A stretch of DNA of 16,125 nt from CADEDV01 sp036374495 (GTDB taxonomy: Bacteria > Bacteroidota > Bacteroidia > Chitinophagales > Chitinophagaceae). The notes below the pieces were generated by a model. It did no database searches. It saw only the letters and a program-made list of their open reading frames with translations, and was not told the DNA's origin. The position numbers and the translations under genes were made by a program. Below are positions 1 through 8,010 of this stretch, piece after piece. Within the stretch, counting starts at the first letter, position 1. Every line of letters begins with the position of its first letter. Where the stretch lies: contig CBFGYO010000093.1 in the NCBI GenBank assembly GCA_965652975.1, forward strand, positions 1-16,125, in the 5' to 3' direction.

Positions 1-91
1 TATCAATATCAAAGAAATAGCGACCTACCCACACGGAGCTGGGAATGCTGCCAATTAGATATGCGAGAACGATCAGTAAGAGTTCGTTCAT
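1..91 (-). CDS. plsY: Glycerol-3-phosphate acyltransferase PlsY, N-terminal fragment
   Basis: Partial gene cut by the left window edge; only the first 30 codons (91 down to 2) are present, starting at ATG 89-91. The translation begins MNELLLIVLAYLIGSIPSS and continues through VGRYFF to DID. The hydrophobic first segment followed by the GSIPSS motif is the hallmark N-terminus of PlsY, the inner-membrane enzyme that transfers an acyl group from acyl-phosphate to glycerol-3-phosphate in phospholipid synthesis. The gene lies 85 bp downstream of prmA on the same strand. A -7-like element TAATTTCG (119-126, minus) sits 27 nt before the ATG, but I see no -33 box, so own promoter or read-through from prmA are both possible. 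Identification rests on a short piece but the motif is distinctive. Confidence 0.8.
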   Translation of the reverse strand, partial: MNELLLIVLAYLIGSIPSSVWVGRYFFDID

Positions 92-176
92 AGAACTTGG
101 GTTGAAAAGTTGGAACAGCGAAATTAAGGAAAAATGGGGGTTCTTAATACAGAAATAATACCTCGTTAATCCACGC

Positions 177-998
177 TTAACGCACAAATTTCAGACATAG
201 CCAGGTGTCGCGCATATATTTACCTGCAAAAACCAGCAAATGTTTTTTTGCAGCCCGCACAATATCAATTTCATCACTTACCAGCAAACCGCTTAGCAAC
301 AACACACCATTATTTCTCAACTGGCTCGACATTTTTTCCATATTATCCAACAGCACATGCTTATTGATGTTGGCAAGAATAATATCAAACGACTTCACCG
401 TGCTCATTGAATCGATTTGAATGATACTTATATGAGAACAATGATTAAGTAAAATATTTTCCTTTGCATTTTCTATGCTCCAGTCATCAATGTCTGCAGC
501 AATCACCTCTTTCGCATCTAATTTTTCAGCAAGTATTGCCAGTACGCCTGTGCCTGTTCCGAAATCAAAAACAATTTTCTCTTTAAAATCGATTTGTTTC
601 ATCTGTTGCATCATCATCCATGTGGTAGCATGATGACCCGTTCCAAAGCTCATTTTAGGTGTAATGACTATTTCATGGTCAACGCCTGGTAAACGTTCGT
701 GAAATGCGGCTCTTACTCCAACAAAATCTTCAACTACGATGGGTTGAAAATTCGATTCCCATACGGCATTCCAGTTTTGTGCAGCGATTGTATCAATCTT
801 ATACGTCAACTGGTATTTGAAAGCAATATCTTTTAGATAATATTGATCAAAAGAGGGTTTAGGTATGAATGCTTTCAATTCACGATCGGATTGTTCAAAG
901 CCTTCGTAACCTGCTTCAGCCAGGTGTGCAATTACCCACTCCTGTTGTTCGGGTAAAATAGAATCGAATGTCACCTGTATATGAGCAGTGGAGGTCAT
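177..998 (-). CDS. prmA: Ribosomal protein L11 methyltransferase PrmA
   Basis: 273-residue class I SAM-dependent methyltransferase of the PrmA family, which methylates ribosomal protein L11 in the cytoplasm. An N-terminal substrate-recognition part (about 1-85) is followed by the catalytic domain. Diagnostic motifs are FGTGHHATT (118-126), the SAM-binding glycine loop DFGTGTGVLAI (145-155), the acidic residues after strand 2 (ADIDDWS, 168-174) and the catalytic-type LANINKHVL (208-216). The first glycine-loop Cys seen in many PrmA proteins is Thr here. Length fits the shorter Bacteroidota form (E. coli has about 293). ATG at 996-998 starts the family-like N-terminus. It lies downstream of pnp but behind a strong terminator hairpin, so it is probably transcribed separately; a -7-like TATCTTTT (1022-1029, minus) lies just after that terminator. 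Confidence 0.93.
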   Translation of the reverse strand: MTSTAHIQVTFDSILPEQQEWVIAHLAEAGYEGFEQSDRELKAFIPKPSFDQYYLKDIAFKYQLTYKIDTIAAQNWNAVWESNFQPIVVEDFVGVRAAFHERLPGVDHEIVITPKMSFGTGHHATTWMMMQQMKQIDFKEKIVFDFGTGTGVLAILAEKLDAKEVIAADIDDWSIENAKENILLNHCSHISIIQIDSMSTVKSFDIILANINKHVLLDNMEKMSSQLRNNGVLLLSGLLVSDEIDIVRAAKKHLLVFAGKYMRDTWLCLKFVR

Positions 999-1042
999 GT
1001 TGGTAATTTACGAATTACACTAAAAGATAAAAACTAAAAGAA

Positions 1043-1084
1043 AAAAGTGGCTCCTGTCGGTAGGTCCGACTGGAAACCACTTTT
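1043..1084 (-). terminator. Intrinsic terminator downstream of pnp
   Basis: Imperfect hairpin with arms AAAAGTGG (1043-1050) and CCACTTTT (1077-1084), then TCC (1052-1054) with GGA (1072-1074), then GTCGG (1056-1060) with CCGAC (1066-1070), closed by a 5-nt loop. Read on the minus strand it begins 33 nt after the pnp stop codon and runs straight into a T-rich tract (complement of 1031-1046). This is the expected layout of a Rho-independent terminator separating pnp from prmA. Confidence 0.8.
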
Positions 1085-1116
1085 ATATTAATCCTTAACT
1101 TTTATCTAATCTAAAA

Positions 1117-3282
1117 TCAGTTATTGCTTTCCTCTCGTGGTTTACTCTCAGGTTTAGGGATAAGCACCTTTCTCGATAATTTGAATTTACCAGACTTAGG
1201 ATCTGTACCGATTAGTTTCACTTTGAATTTGTCGCCTTCTTTCACTATTCCTTCCAAAGTTTCCAATCTCTTCCAGCTTACTTCACTTATGTGAACCAAT
1301 CCCTGCTTACCAGGAAGAAACTCAACAAATGCTCCAAATGGCATTATCGATTTCACGGTGGCCTCATATACATCACCAATCACAGGTACAGCTACTATGC
1401 CTTTGATCCAGTTCTCTGCTTTTTGTACACCTTCCTTATTCACACCAAACACGCTGATCTCGCCCATGTTGTTTTTCTCTTCGAGGTTGATCGTTGTGCC
1501 GGTCTCGCGCTGAATTTCCTGTATCACTTTACCACCTGGCCCGATAACAGCTCCGATAAATTCGCGATCGATAAACATTTTAACCATGCGCGGAGCATGA
1601 GCTTTCACTTCTTCTCTCGCTTCAGGTATGCACTTGTACATAGCATCAAGAATATGCAAACGACCACGGCGTGCCTGGTCGAGCGCCTGCTGCATTACTT
1701 CCATCCTCAACCCATCGACTTTGATATCCATTTGTACACCACAAATACCATCGCGTGTACCGGTGACTTTAAAATCCATATCACCCAGGTGATCTTCATC
1801 ACCAAGGATATCGGTCAGTATCGCATATTTATCTTCTTTGGTGATCAATCCCATTGCAACACCGGATACGTGCTTTGGAATTGCTACACCGGCATCCATC
1901 AACGCCAATGAACCTGCACATACAGTCGCCATTGATGATGAACCATTTGATTCAAGGATATCACTTACAATTCTCACAGTATAAGCAAAATCACCACCGG
2001 GCATCATTTGCTTTAAAGAACGTTGCGCAAGATTACCATGTCCTACTTCACGACGGCTTTGACCACGCATCATTTTTACTTCGCCCGTACTGAAGGGAGG
2101 GAAATTGTAATGTAGGTAAAACTTGGAGTCGACTGATTTGGCTGCGCTTTCAACCAGCAATTCGTCTAACGGAGTACCAAGGGTAACCGTTGTAAGCGAT
2201 TGGGTTTCTCCTCTTGTAAACAATGCTGCTCCATGTGGCGAAGGAAGTACATCTACCTCCATATCCAATGGACGAACAGTTTCAAGATCACGACCATCGA
2301 GACGGATCTTTTCGTTGAGGATCATATCACGCACCACATAATATTGAAGATCGCTATAGTAAGAAGTAGTTAGCTTCTTTGTAAGCGATGGCATTTCTTC
2401 TCCTTCAGCCAGGTTAAGGCTTGTCTTTACATACTCCATCACTTCATCATGAAGAGCGGAAAACTTATCACTACGCTCATGTTTGCTCAAAGAGCCTTTA
2501 GCAATGGCGTAAACCTTATCTGTTGCATAAGCGTTTATTTTTTCGCGCAATGCTTCATCGGTTTCTGGTTTTACATATTCACGCTTTCCCTTCACTCCTA
2601 CGAGGTCGCGCAGCTCTTCCTGTGCTTTTACCTGTATGCGGATTGCTTCGTGTGCCACTTCGAGGGCCTTCACCAGTTCAGCTTCACTGCATTCCTTTGC
2701 TTCACCCTCCACCATCATCAGGTTTTTATCTGTTGCCGCGATGATAAAATCCATATCAGATTTTTCCATCTGGCTGCGTGTAGGATTAACTACAAACTGC
2801 CCGTCGATCCTGGATACCCTTACTTCAGAAATGATCTCTTTGATAGGAATATCAGACACAGCCAGTGCCGCGGATGCAGCCAGGCAGGCCATAGCATCTG
2901 GCATTACTTCAGCATCACTCGATATAAGTGTGATCAATACCTGTACGTCGCATAAATAATCTTCTGGAAACAAAGGACGAAGAGCACGATCAACCAGGCG
3001 GCTGGTCAGTACTTCGTAATCGTTCAACTTTGTTTCCCTTTTGAAGAATGATCCTGGAATACGTCCTGCTGATGCAAACTTTTCCTGGTAGTCAACCGAC
3101 AATGGAAAGAAGTTTTGTCCTTCCCTGGGTTCCTTATTGGCAACTACTGTTGCAAGTATCATACAATTACCCATGGACACCGTTACGGCTCCATCGGCCT
3201 GGCGGGCAAGACGGCCTGTCTCGATCGTGACCATACGGCCACCGCCAATATCAAATGTTTTACGAATTGGTTGTTGTAACAT
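1117..3282 (-). CDS. pnp: Polyribonucleotide nucleotidyltransferase (PNPase)
   Basis: 721 residues, full length for PNPase, the phosphorolytic 3'-5' exoribonuclease that degrades mRNA and yields nucleoside diphosphates; it works as a ring-shaped trimer. Domain order is complete: first RNase PH-like domain (about 10-145), helical linker (about 240-320), second RNase PH-like domain (about 325-555) with the active-site block DILGDEDHLGDMDFK (491-505; D497, D503 and K505 match E. coli D486, D492 and K494), KH domain (about 565-628) with GPGG at 581-584, and S1 domain (about 634-706). The C-terminus ends in a short charged tail. ATG 3280-3282 gives the family-like start. It is downstream of rpsO on the same strand, the same order as in E. 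coli, with hairpins in the gap. Confidence 0.97.
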   Translation of the reverse strand: MLQQPIRKTFDIGGGRMVTIETGRLARQADGAVTVSMGNCMILATVVANKEPREGQNFFPLSVDYQEKFASAGRIPGSFFKRETKLNDYEVLTSRLVDRALRPLFPEDYLCDVQVLITLISSDAEVMPDAMACLAASAALAVSDIPIKEIISEVRVSRIDGQFVVNPTRSQMEKSDMDFIIAATDKNLMMVEGEAKECSEAELVKALEVAHEAIRIQVKAQEELRDLVGVKGKREYVKPETDEALREKINAYATDKVYAIAKGSLSKHERSDKFSALHDEVMEYVKTSLNLAEGEEMPSLTKKLTTSYYSDLQYYVVRDMILNEKIRLDGRDLETVRPLDMEVDVLPSPHGAALFTRGETQSLTTVTLGTPLDELLVESAAKSVDSKFYLHYNFPPFSTGEVKMMRGQSRREVGHGNLAQRSLKQMMPGGDFAYTVRIVSDILESNGSSSMATVCAGSLALMDAGVAIPKHVSGVAMGLITKEDKYAILTDILGDEDHLGDMDFKVTGTRDGICGVQMDIKVDGLRMEVMQQALDQARRGRLHILDAMYKCIPEAREEVKAHAPRMVKMFIDREFIGAVIGPGGKVIQEIQRETGTTINLEEKNNMGEISVFGVNKEGVQKAENWIKGIVAVPVIGDVYEATVKSIMPFGAFVEFLPGKQGLVHISEVSWKRLETLEGIVKEGDKFKVKLIGTDPKSGKFKLSRKVLIPKPESKPREESNN

Positions 3283-3375
3283 GTTTCAAAATTTGTGATT
3301 TACGTTTACTGGCATAAACCTAAACCTGTTGGAGATAATAATTATCCCTGGAAATAATGCGGGCTAAAAACAGTT

Positions 3376-3406
3376 ATTCCCGGTATCGGTGGACGACATC
3401 GGGAAT
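3376..3406 (-). terminator. Hairpin between rpsO and pnp, possible attenuator or processing site
   Basis: Minus-strand stem ATTCCCG (3400-3406) with CGGGAAT (3376-3382), continued inward after one mismatch by TGTCG with CGATA (one G-U pair) around a 5-nt loop. Five nucleotides after the stem comes a run of five T (complement of 3366-3370). It could terminate part of the rpsO transcripts or act as a processing site ahead of pnp. The stem is seen directly; its role is inference. Confidence 0.5.
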
Positions 3407-3457
3407 ATCACTATTAATTTCAGATTCCGTTGGAAGAAACTTCAGTATAGCAAACAT

Positions 3458-3481
3458 TTCCCTATGGCGATCGGCCGGGAA
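3458..3481 (-). other. Hairpin immediately after the rpsO stop codon
   Basis: Minus-strand stem TTCCC (3477-3481) with GGGAA (3458-3462), with an inner GGC/GCC pairing around CGATC and a 3-nt bulge. It starts 4 nt after the rpsO stop and has no T-run directly behind it, so a 3'-end stabilising or RNase-processing structure is more likely than a terminator. No experimental evidence. Confidence 0.4.
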
Positions 3482-3485
3482 GGGA

Positions 3486-3755
3486 TTATTTCCTGAGTCC
3501 GAGTTTCTCGATCAATTGGCGGTAACCTGTAAGGTTATGTTTTTGCAGGTAGTTCAGTAAGCGCTTGCGTTTACCTACGAGTTGCATCAAACCGCGGTGA
3601 GTAGAGAAATCTTTTTTGTTTTGTTGAAGATGGCCGCTGATCTGGCTGATACGTTCGGTCAGTAGCGCGATCTGGCCTTCGATAGAACCGGTGTTGGTTG
3701 TTTTACCACCGAATTCTTTGATGATTGTTGCTTTTTTTTCTGTTGTTAGAGGCAT
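3486..3755 (-). CDS. rpsO: 30S ribosomal protein S15
   Basis: 89 residues, exactly the usual S15 length. It binds 16S rRNA in the central domain early in 30S assembly. The S15 signature is present: LTERISQISGHLQQNKKD (32-49), then HRGLMQLVGKRKRLLNYL (53-70). ATG 3753-3755 starts the typical N-terminus MPLTTEKK. The upstream sequence is A/T-rich without a Shine-Dalgarno, as is normal in Bacteroidota. The promoter at 3810-3840 would give a leader of about 50 nt, long enough for the S15 autoregulation known in other bacteria, but I recognised no specific S15-binding fold. pnp follows 203 bp downstream. Confidence 0.97.
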   Translation of the reverse strand: MPLTTEKKATIIKEFGGKTTNTGSIEGQIALLTERISQISGHLQQNKKDFSTHRGLMQLVGKRKRLLNYLQKHNLTGYRQLIEKLGLRK

Positions 3756-3809
3756 CTTTTGCTTTTTTAAAAATTCATCCGATTATGTGTATCCAATTAT
3801 TTCAGGCGG

Positions 3810-3840
3810 CAAAGGTAAGGTAACCATATGTTCCTGCCAA
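3810..3840 (-). promoter_or_regulatory. Bacteroidota-type promoter of rpsO (and probably pnp)
   Basis: Minus strand: -33 element TTG (3838-3840), 20-nt spacer, -7 element TACCTTTG (3810-3817), a perfect match to TAnnTTTG. It lies in the gap between the rpsO start (3755) and the end of the upstream BioF-type gene (3846), where a promoter is expected. The inferred transcription start is about 3805. Confidence 0.6.
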
Positions 3841-3845
3841 GACTT

Positions 3846-4949
3846 CTACAAGCTATTTTTCAGGCAGTTAAGAAGTAATGTTACCTCCATTTCGGAGTTA
3901 AAAGCATGAAGCACAATGCGTAATCTTTCACCTCCTTTTGGTACAGTAGGATAAAGAATAGGCCGTGCATCAAATTTATGTTGCTGGATAGTAGCTGCTA
4001 CGTGTCGCACCTGCTCATTTCCCGGTATAACAATAGCCTTTATCGGGTGCGAAGCCGGTTCCGACACCACCAATTCCGCCGGCTGAAAAAGCCGGGACAG
4101 TTGTCGCAAATGGTCACGCTCCTTGGTCATTGCCGGAAACAAACCATAACTGATCCTAATATCTTCCAGGGTGTGTTCGGGTAAGGCAGTAGAATACACA
4201 AATGGCCTGGCGAAATTGATAAGATAAGATCGTAATAGCTCCGTTCCCAGTACAATCGCACCATGAGTACCGCAGGCTTTTCCGAAAGTATGTACGCGCG
4301 CAAAAATGCGTTGCTGCAAGCCAAGCATTTGTGCAAGCCCCTCACCATGCTCTCCTACTACACCCGTTGCATGCGCTTCGTCCAGTACCAGCTTTGCACC
4401 ATACTTTTCACATAATAACACTATTTCATAGAGTGGACAGTAATCTCCGTCCATTGAAAAAACAGATTCTGTAACCACGAATACTGTCCCGTTAGCTTTT
4501 TGAAGTTTCCTTTCGAGGTCCTCCAAATCGTTATGCAAAAACGAAAAAGATTGTGCGAAGGACAATCGCATCCCATCACGGATGGAAGCATGACATAAAT
4601 AATCATAGAGAATAGTATCCCCGCGTTGCGGTACGCAGGATAGCAGTCCCGTATTGGCAGCATAACCCGAATTAAATATCAATCCTCCAGGTGACTGGTG
4701 AAATGTGGCAATCAAATCTTCCAGTTCTTCGACATTCTGGCTATTGCCCGATAAGAGCCGGGAACCGGTGGCGCCTGAAGAAGACGGCATGGTATAATTT
4801 CTTCGTTGCCCGATGAGTTGATTTTTTACAATACCCAGGTAATCATTCGAGCAAAAATCGATCATGTCGGGAGCGGGCGATTGAAGTGTACGCAATGAAT
4901 GTTCACGAACACGTTCATCCAGTTTTTTTAACAAAAAATCTTCATGCAT
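3846..4949 (-). CDS. bioF: 8-amino-7-oxononanoate synthase-like PLP enzyme (alpha-oxoamine synthase)
   Basis: 367-residue fold-type I PLP enzyme of the alpha-oxoamine synthase family (BioF, 2-amino-3-ketobutyrate CoA ligase, serine palmitoyltransferase). Visible motifs: SNDYLG (34-39), SRLLSGN (63-69), stacking His in CHAS (H120), SMDGD (165-169), the PLP-binding block DEAHATGVVGEHGEG (190-204; D190 and H193), Schiff-base lysine in TFGKACG (K224), and C-terminal PTVPKGGERLRI (334-345), which resembles BioF best. BioF condenses pimeloyl-ACP/CoA with alanine in biotin synthesis. No other biotin gene is nearby, so the exact substrate is uncertain. The open frame extends upstream to 5141, but that part overlaps miaE and shows no family similarity; the family N-terminus begins at ATG 4947-4949. 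Divergent from miaE with 37 bp between starts. Confidence 0.75.
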   Translation of the reverse strand: MHEDFLLKKLDERVREHSLRTLQSPAPDMIDFCSNDYLGIVKNQLIGQRRNYTMPSSSGATGSRLLSGNSQNVEELEDLIATFHQSPGGLIFNSGYAANTGLLSCVPQRGDTILYDYLCHASIRDGMRLSFAQSFSFLHNDLEDLERKLQKANGTVFVVTESVFSMDGDYCPLYEIVLLCEKYGAKLVLDEAHATGVVGEHGEGLAQMLGLQQRIFARVHTFGKACGTHGAIVLGTELLRSYLINFARPFVYSTALPEHTLEDIRISYGLFPAMTKERDHLRQLSRLFQPAELVVSEPASHPIKAIVIPGNEQVRHVAATIQQHKFDARPILYPTVPKGGERLRIVLHAFNSEMEVTLLLNCLKNSL

Positions 4950-4986
4950 ACCTTTACGCAGTATTGACAAACAAAGTAAAGTAATC

Positions 4987-5598
4987 ATGGACGAAAGAAC
5001 CGAAGACCTGAAAAATATACTTGGGCTGCAGTTACCTACCGACCCCCGCTGGGTAAACCTGGCAGCACTATCACTCGAAGCGATCCTTACTGACCACGCA
5101 TATTGCGAACAGAAAGCCGCTACTACCTGTATCACCCTCATCCAACGCTATAGTAACAAAGAAAAACTGGTAAAGGAGCTAGCCCCTATTGTTACTGAAG
5201 AATGGGGACATTTCAGACTGGTTCTCGCTGAATTGCATAAACGCGGACTTACATTGGGCAAGCAACGCAAAGATGAATATGTAAATGCCCTGCTTGAATT
5301 CCAGCAAAAAGGTGGGGATGAAGAAGGACGCCTGCTTGACCAATTACTGACCATGGCGATGATAGAAGCGCGGAGTTGCGAACGTTTCAAACGCCTGAGT
5401 GAGGGCCTTGACGACGAATACATGCGGAATTTTTACCGTCGTTTTATGGAAAGTGAGGCGGGCCATTATACACTTTTTATCGACCTCGCGGAAACCTATA
5501 TCGATAAAGAAAAAGTACGAAAGCGCTGGCAACAGTGGCTTGCCCATGAGGTAGAAATAATGGGTAAATTGGAAGTGCGGGGGGATAGAATTCATTAG
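4987..5598 (+). CDS. miaE: tRNA-(ms2io6A) hydroxylase MiaE
   Basis: 203-residue four-helix-bundle diiron protein of the MiaE family, which hydroxylates the isopentenyl group of 2-methylthio-N6-isopentenyladenosine at tRNA position 37. Ferritin-like iron ligands are visible: E41 in CEQKAA, E72 and H75 in EEWGHF, E127 in MIEARSCERF, and E157 and H160 in ESEAGHY. The spacing gives the expected pair of ExxH half-sites, so the enzyme looks intact. MiaE acts after MiaA and MiaB, neither of which is in this window. ATG 4987 gives an ordinary N-terminus. A -7-like TACCTTTA (4949-4956) lies 30 nt upstream without a clear -33 box. A 173-bp gap follows before the next gene. Confidence 0.92.
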   Translation: MDERTEDLKNILGLQLPTDPRWVNLAALSLEAILTDHAYCEQKAATTCITLIQRYSNKEKLVKELAPIVTEEWGHFRLVLAELHKRGLTLGKQRKDEYVNALLEFQQKGGDEEGRLLDQLLTMAMIEARSCERFKRLSEGLDDEYMRNFYRRFMESEAGHYTLFIDLAETYIDKEKVRKRWQQWLAHEVEIMGKLEVRGDRIH

Positions 5599-5762
5599 CT
5601 AAGAGATTAAAGGTGATGAAGAGGAAAAGAGTGCTTGAATGTACATCGTAGTTGTTTTCAAGGACAACAGGAATTAAGGAGAGTGACCTGCTCCGGATTA
5701 ATACGCTCGCTTTTACTTTTTTCCTCTTTGACCTCTTCGCTTATGGCATTGAAATTGGTAAA

Positions 5763-5770
5763 TAGTTTTG
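5763..5770 (+). promoter_or_regulatory. Perfect -7 box abutting a start codon
   Basis: TAGTTTTG matches TAnnTTTG exactly and ends one base before the kinase ATG at 5772. No good -33 TTG lies 19-20 nt upstream. If used, transcription would start at or just after the ATG, so either the match is fortuitous or initiation is unusual. Confidence 0.3.
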
Positions 5771-5771
5771 C

Positions 5772-6839
5772 ATGAAACCAGCCGTCTACCAGGAAGCTCT
5801 GGATGCTTTCGCCAATCCTTTTCATGAGTTCAGTATCGAAAAAATCGATAATGGATTGATCAATTGTTCATTCAAGGTTACGTCCCGCCTCAATGGTGTG
5901 TCGTTTCTTTTGCAAAAGATTAATAAGAAGGTGTTTCCGGAGCCGGCATATGTGCAGAGTAATTATGAAAAATTGTGGAAATTTCTCCAGGCGGAGCAAT
6001 TACCCTTTTACATTCCACAGCCCCGGTATTTTCCCGACGATTCATCCCTTTATGTCGATAGTAACGATAACTATTGGCGTGTATTTGAATACGTGATGGG
6101 CAGCCAGACCTTTTCGGTGGTAGAATCACCCGACCAGGCGAGGGCCGCAGCAAAATCATTTGCAAGTTTTACGGCGGCGTTCGAAGATTTCGACCTGTCT
6201 CAGTTGAATATTACGATACCTGAATTCCACAACCTCTCGGCACGTTTCGCACAGTTGCAGCAATCAATTCACAGCGGTCACCTCGAGCGCCTGATGAAAG
6301 CCGCGACCTTAATTGATGAATTGAAAAAACGTGAAAGGTATGCGCATTTTTATGATGTGATTACAGATTCAGATGCATTTAAAAAACGCGTGATTCACCA
6401 TGATGCCAAAATTTCGAATATTCTGTTCGATACCGATACCCGCAATGTTATATGCCCCGTCGATTTCGATACCGTTATGCCCGGCTATTTTTATTCCGAC
6501 CTCGGTGATATGATCCGTACGATGGCTGCTTGCCGCGACGAAAATAGTATCGTTGTCGAAGAGCAATGCATCCGAAAAGATTTTTATGAAGCGATAGTAA
6601 GCGGATATGTCTCCATAATGGAAAGTCACCTTACGGAAGCCGAAAAAAAATACGTTCATTTTTCCGGTATGATGATGACCTACATGCAGGCGCTAAGATT
6701 TCTTACAGATTACCTTTTGGGTGATGTGTACTACCGTACAGACTACCGTGAACAAAATTTTGACAGGGCGCAAAACCAATTGGTATTGCTACAAAGGCTT
6801 GAAGCGTTCCTCGGCGAGGAATACAGTTTCAGGATATAA
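5772..6839 (+). CDS. APH-fold phosphotransferase, N-acetylhexosamine 1-kinase-like
   Basis: 355-residue kinase of the aminoglycoside phosphotransferase/choline kinase fold. The N-lobe carries NGLINCSFKV (27-36) and the likely ATP-site lysine in LLQKINKKV (46-54). The catalytic loop is HHDAKISNILFD (209-220; D211 base, N216 metal ligand) and the second metal motif is DFDTVMPG (231-238), followed by SDLGDMIRT. The combination D-D/F-D-TVMPG plus DxGDxIR resembles N-acetylhexosamine 1-kinases (NahK), which make GlcNAc-1-P or GalNAc-1-P. Position beside galK and galM supports a sugar-1-kinase role over antibiotic resistance. Substrate is inferred. The gene ends by overlapping the end of galK by 11 bp on the opposite strand. 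Confidence 0.7.
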   Translation: MKPAVYQEALDAFANPFHEFSIEKIDNGLINCSFKVTSRLNGVSFLLQKINKKVFPEPAYVQSNYEKLWKFLQAEQLPFYIPQPRYFPDDSSLYVDSNDNYWRVFEYVMGSQTFSVVESPDQARAAAKSFASFTAAFEDFDLSQLNITIPEFHNLSARFAQLQQSIHSGHLERLMKAATLIDELKKRERYAHFYDVITDSDAFKKRVIHHDAKISNILFDTDTRNVICPVDFDTVMPGYFYSDLGDMIRTMAACRDENSIVVEEQCIRKDFYEAIVSGYVSIMESHLTEAEKKYVHFSGMMMTYMQALRFLTDYLLGDVYYRTDYREQNFDRAQNQLVLLQRLEAFLGEEYSFRI

Positions 6840-7986
6840 CTTCTTTCACACCATCGCAGACTGAAGCGGCGAATACATCACAGGCATACCCTATTTCTTC
6901 CATGTAATGTGCTGAACACTTCGCGGCAAAATCATCGGCCTTGTCTCTTTTTACCAGCGCTATTGCACAGCCGCCAAAGCCTGCACCCGTCATGCGCGCC
7001 CCAATACATCCTTCATATGTTTTACAAAAATGTACAATCGTGTCCAGCTCGTCGCCTGACACCTCGTATAATTCTTCCAGCGACTGGTGAGATGCATACA
7101 TTAATTTGCCAAATGCAACCAGGTCATTTGCTTTTAACGCTTTCGCTGCCTGCTTTACCCTGTCATTTTCAAATACTACATGCAATGCCCGTTTTTCAAG
7201 TACCGGGTCGTTGATTACATGGCGATGAAGGAGGAATTCGTCGGGAGCTATGTCACAAAGATTTTGAACGGGCAATACTGTCTTTAAAGCCTTCAATGCT
7301 TTCCCACATTCCATGAAGCGTTCATTGTAGGCTGATTCGATCAGGTTTCTTGGTTTATTGGTATTAATGATTACCAGCACATACTCCTGCAATTGTACGG
7401 GCAGGTATTCATGTTCCAATGTATCACAGTCAAGCAGGATGGCGTGGCCTTCCTTGCCCATCGCAACAGCAAACTGGTCCATGATACCACTATTGACACC
7501 AATAAATTCGTTTTCAACTTTTTTACAAAGCAATGCCAGGTCTGGCTTTGGAATTTTCATCCTGAATATTTCATTCAGCGCAAACCCTGTTACAATTTCG
7601 ATCGAGGCCGAAGAGGATAGTCCCGAACTCAGCGGAAGGTTGCCCCCAAATAACAGATCTAGGCCGGAAACGGCATGTCCCTCTTCCTGCAGGTAGCTGA
7701 TTACTCCAAGTGGATAATTATACCAGGCCTTTCCCGACCTGGTGTACGACTCCTGTAAATGCAGACCTGCCCCTTCCGGGAAGTCAATACTTTGCATGCG
7801 CAATAATTTTTCCGTATTCCGGGATATCGCGAGGTATGTTCCCAGGTTAATGGCGCAAGGCATTACTTTACCGCCATTGTAATCGATGTGTTCCCCGATA
7901 AGGTTCACACGTCCCGGGCAAAAAAATAAATGTTCCGCTTCCTTGTGGAAACGATTGCGGTATTCTTTTAGCAAATCATGCTTCAT
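6829..7986 (-). CDS. galK: Galactokinase
   Basis: 385-residue GHMP kinase that phosphorylates alpha-D-galactose at C1, the entry step of the Leloir pathway. All three GHMP motifs are present: the galactokinase signature GRVNLIGEHIDYNGG (25-39, with R26 and E32), the phosphate-binding loop LPLSSGLSSSA (117-127), and the C-terminal ARMTGAGFGGC (330-340). The catalytic-base Asp is D170 in GIMDQF. Length is typical (E. coli 382). ATG 7984-7986 is 24 bp from the divergent galM start. The 3' end overlaps the kinase gene by 11 bp tail to tail. No galT or galE is in the window, so the fate of Gal-1-P depends on genes elsewhere. Confidence 0.95.
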   Translation of the reverse strand: MKHDLLKEYRNRFHKEAEHLFFCPGRVNLIGEHIDYNGGKVMPCAINLGTYLAISRNTEKLLRMQSIDFPEGAGLHLQESYTRSGKAWYNYPLGVISYLQEEGHAVSGLDLLFGGNLPLSSGLSSSASIEIVTGFALNEIFRMKIPKPDLALLCKKVENEFIGVNSGIMDQFAVAMGKEGHAILLDCDTLEHEYLPVQLQEYVLVIINTNKPRNLIESAYNERFMECGKALKALKTVLPVQNLCDIAPDEFLLHRHVINDPVLEKRALHVVFENDRVKQAAKALKANDLVAFGKLMYASHQSLEELYEVSGDELDTIVHFCKTYEGCIGARMTGAGFGGCAIALVKRDKADDFAAKCSAHYMEEIGYACDVFAASVCDGVKEVIS

Positions 7987-8010
7987 CGTTCAATTTGTAT
8001 TACTTTCATT

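Noticed and set aside
1291..2959. Several plus-strand open frames opposite pnp
   Set aside because: They are shadows of the strongly conserved PNPase gene, with Cys/His-rich unnatural composition and mutual overlaps.
4950..5141. Upstream extension of the BioF-type reading frame by 64 codons
   Set aside because: It overlaps the start of miaE on the other strand, is low-complexity and Ser-rich, and has no family similarity. The family N-terminus begins at ATG 4949.
5651..5668. Hairpin GTTGT...ACAAC downstream of miaE as a terminator
   Set aside because: The stem is short, needs G-U pairs to extend, and no T-run follows it.
5619..5728. 10-bp inverted repeat AAGAGGAAAA / TTTTCCTCTT in the miaE-kinase gap
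   Set aside because: Arms are 90 nt apart and purine-rich; a chance match or remote pairing cannot be told apart, and no T-tract or operator-like symmetry supports a function.
7978..8010. Earlier in-frame ATG for galM at 7978
   Set aside because: It would overlap the first codons of galK and adds 11 residues unrelated to aldose epimerases; the ATG at 8011 fits.
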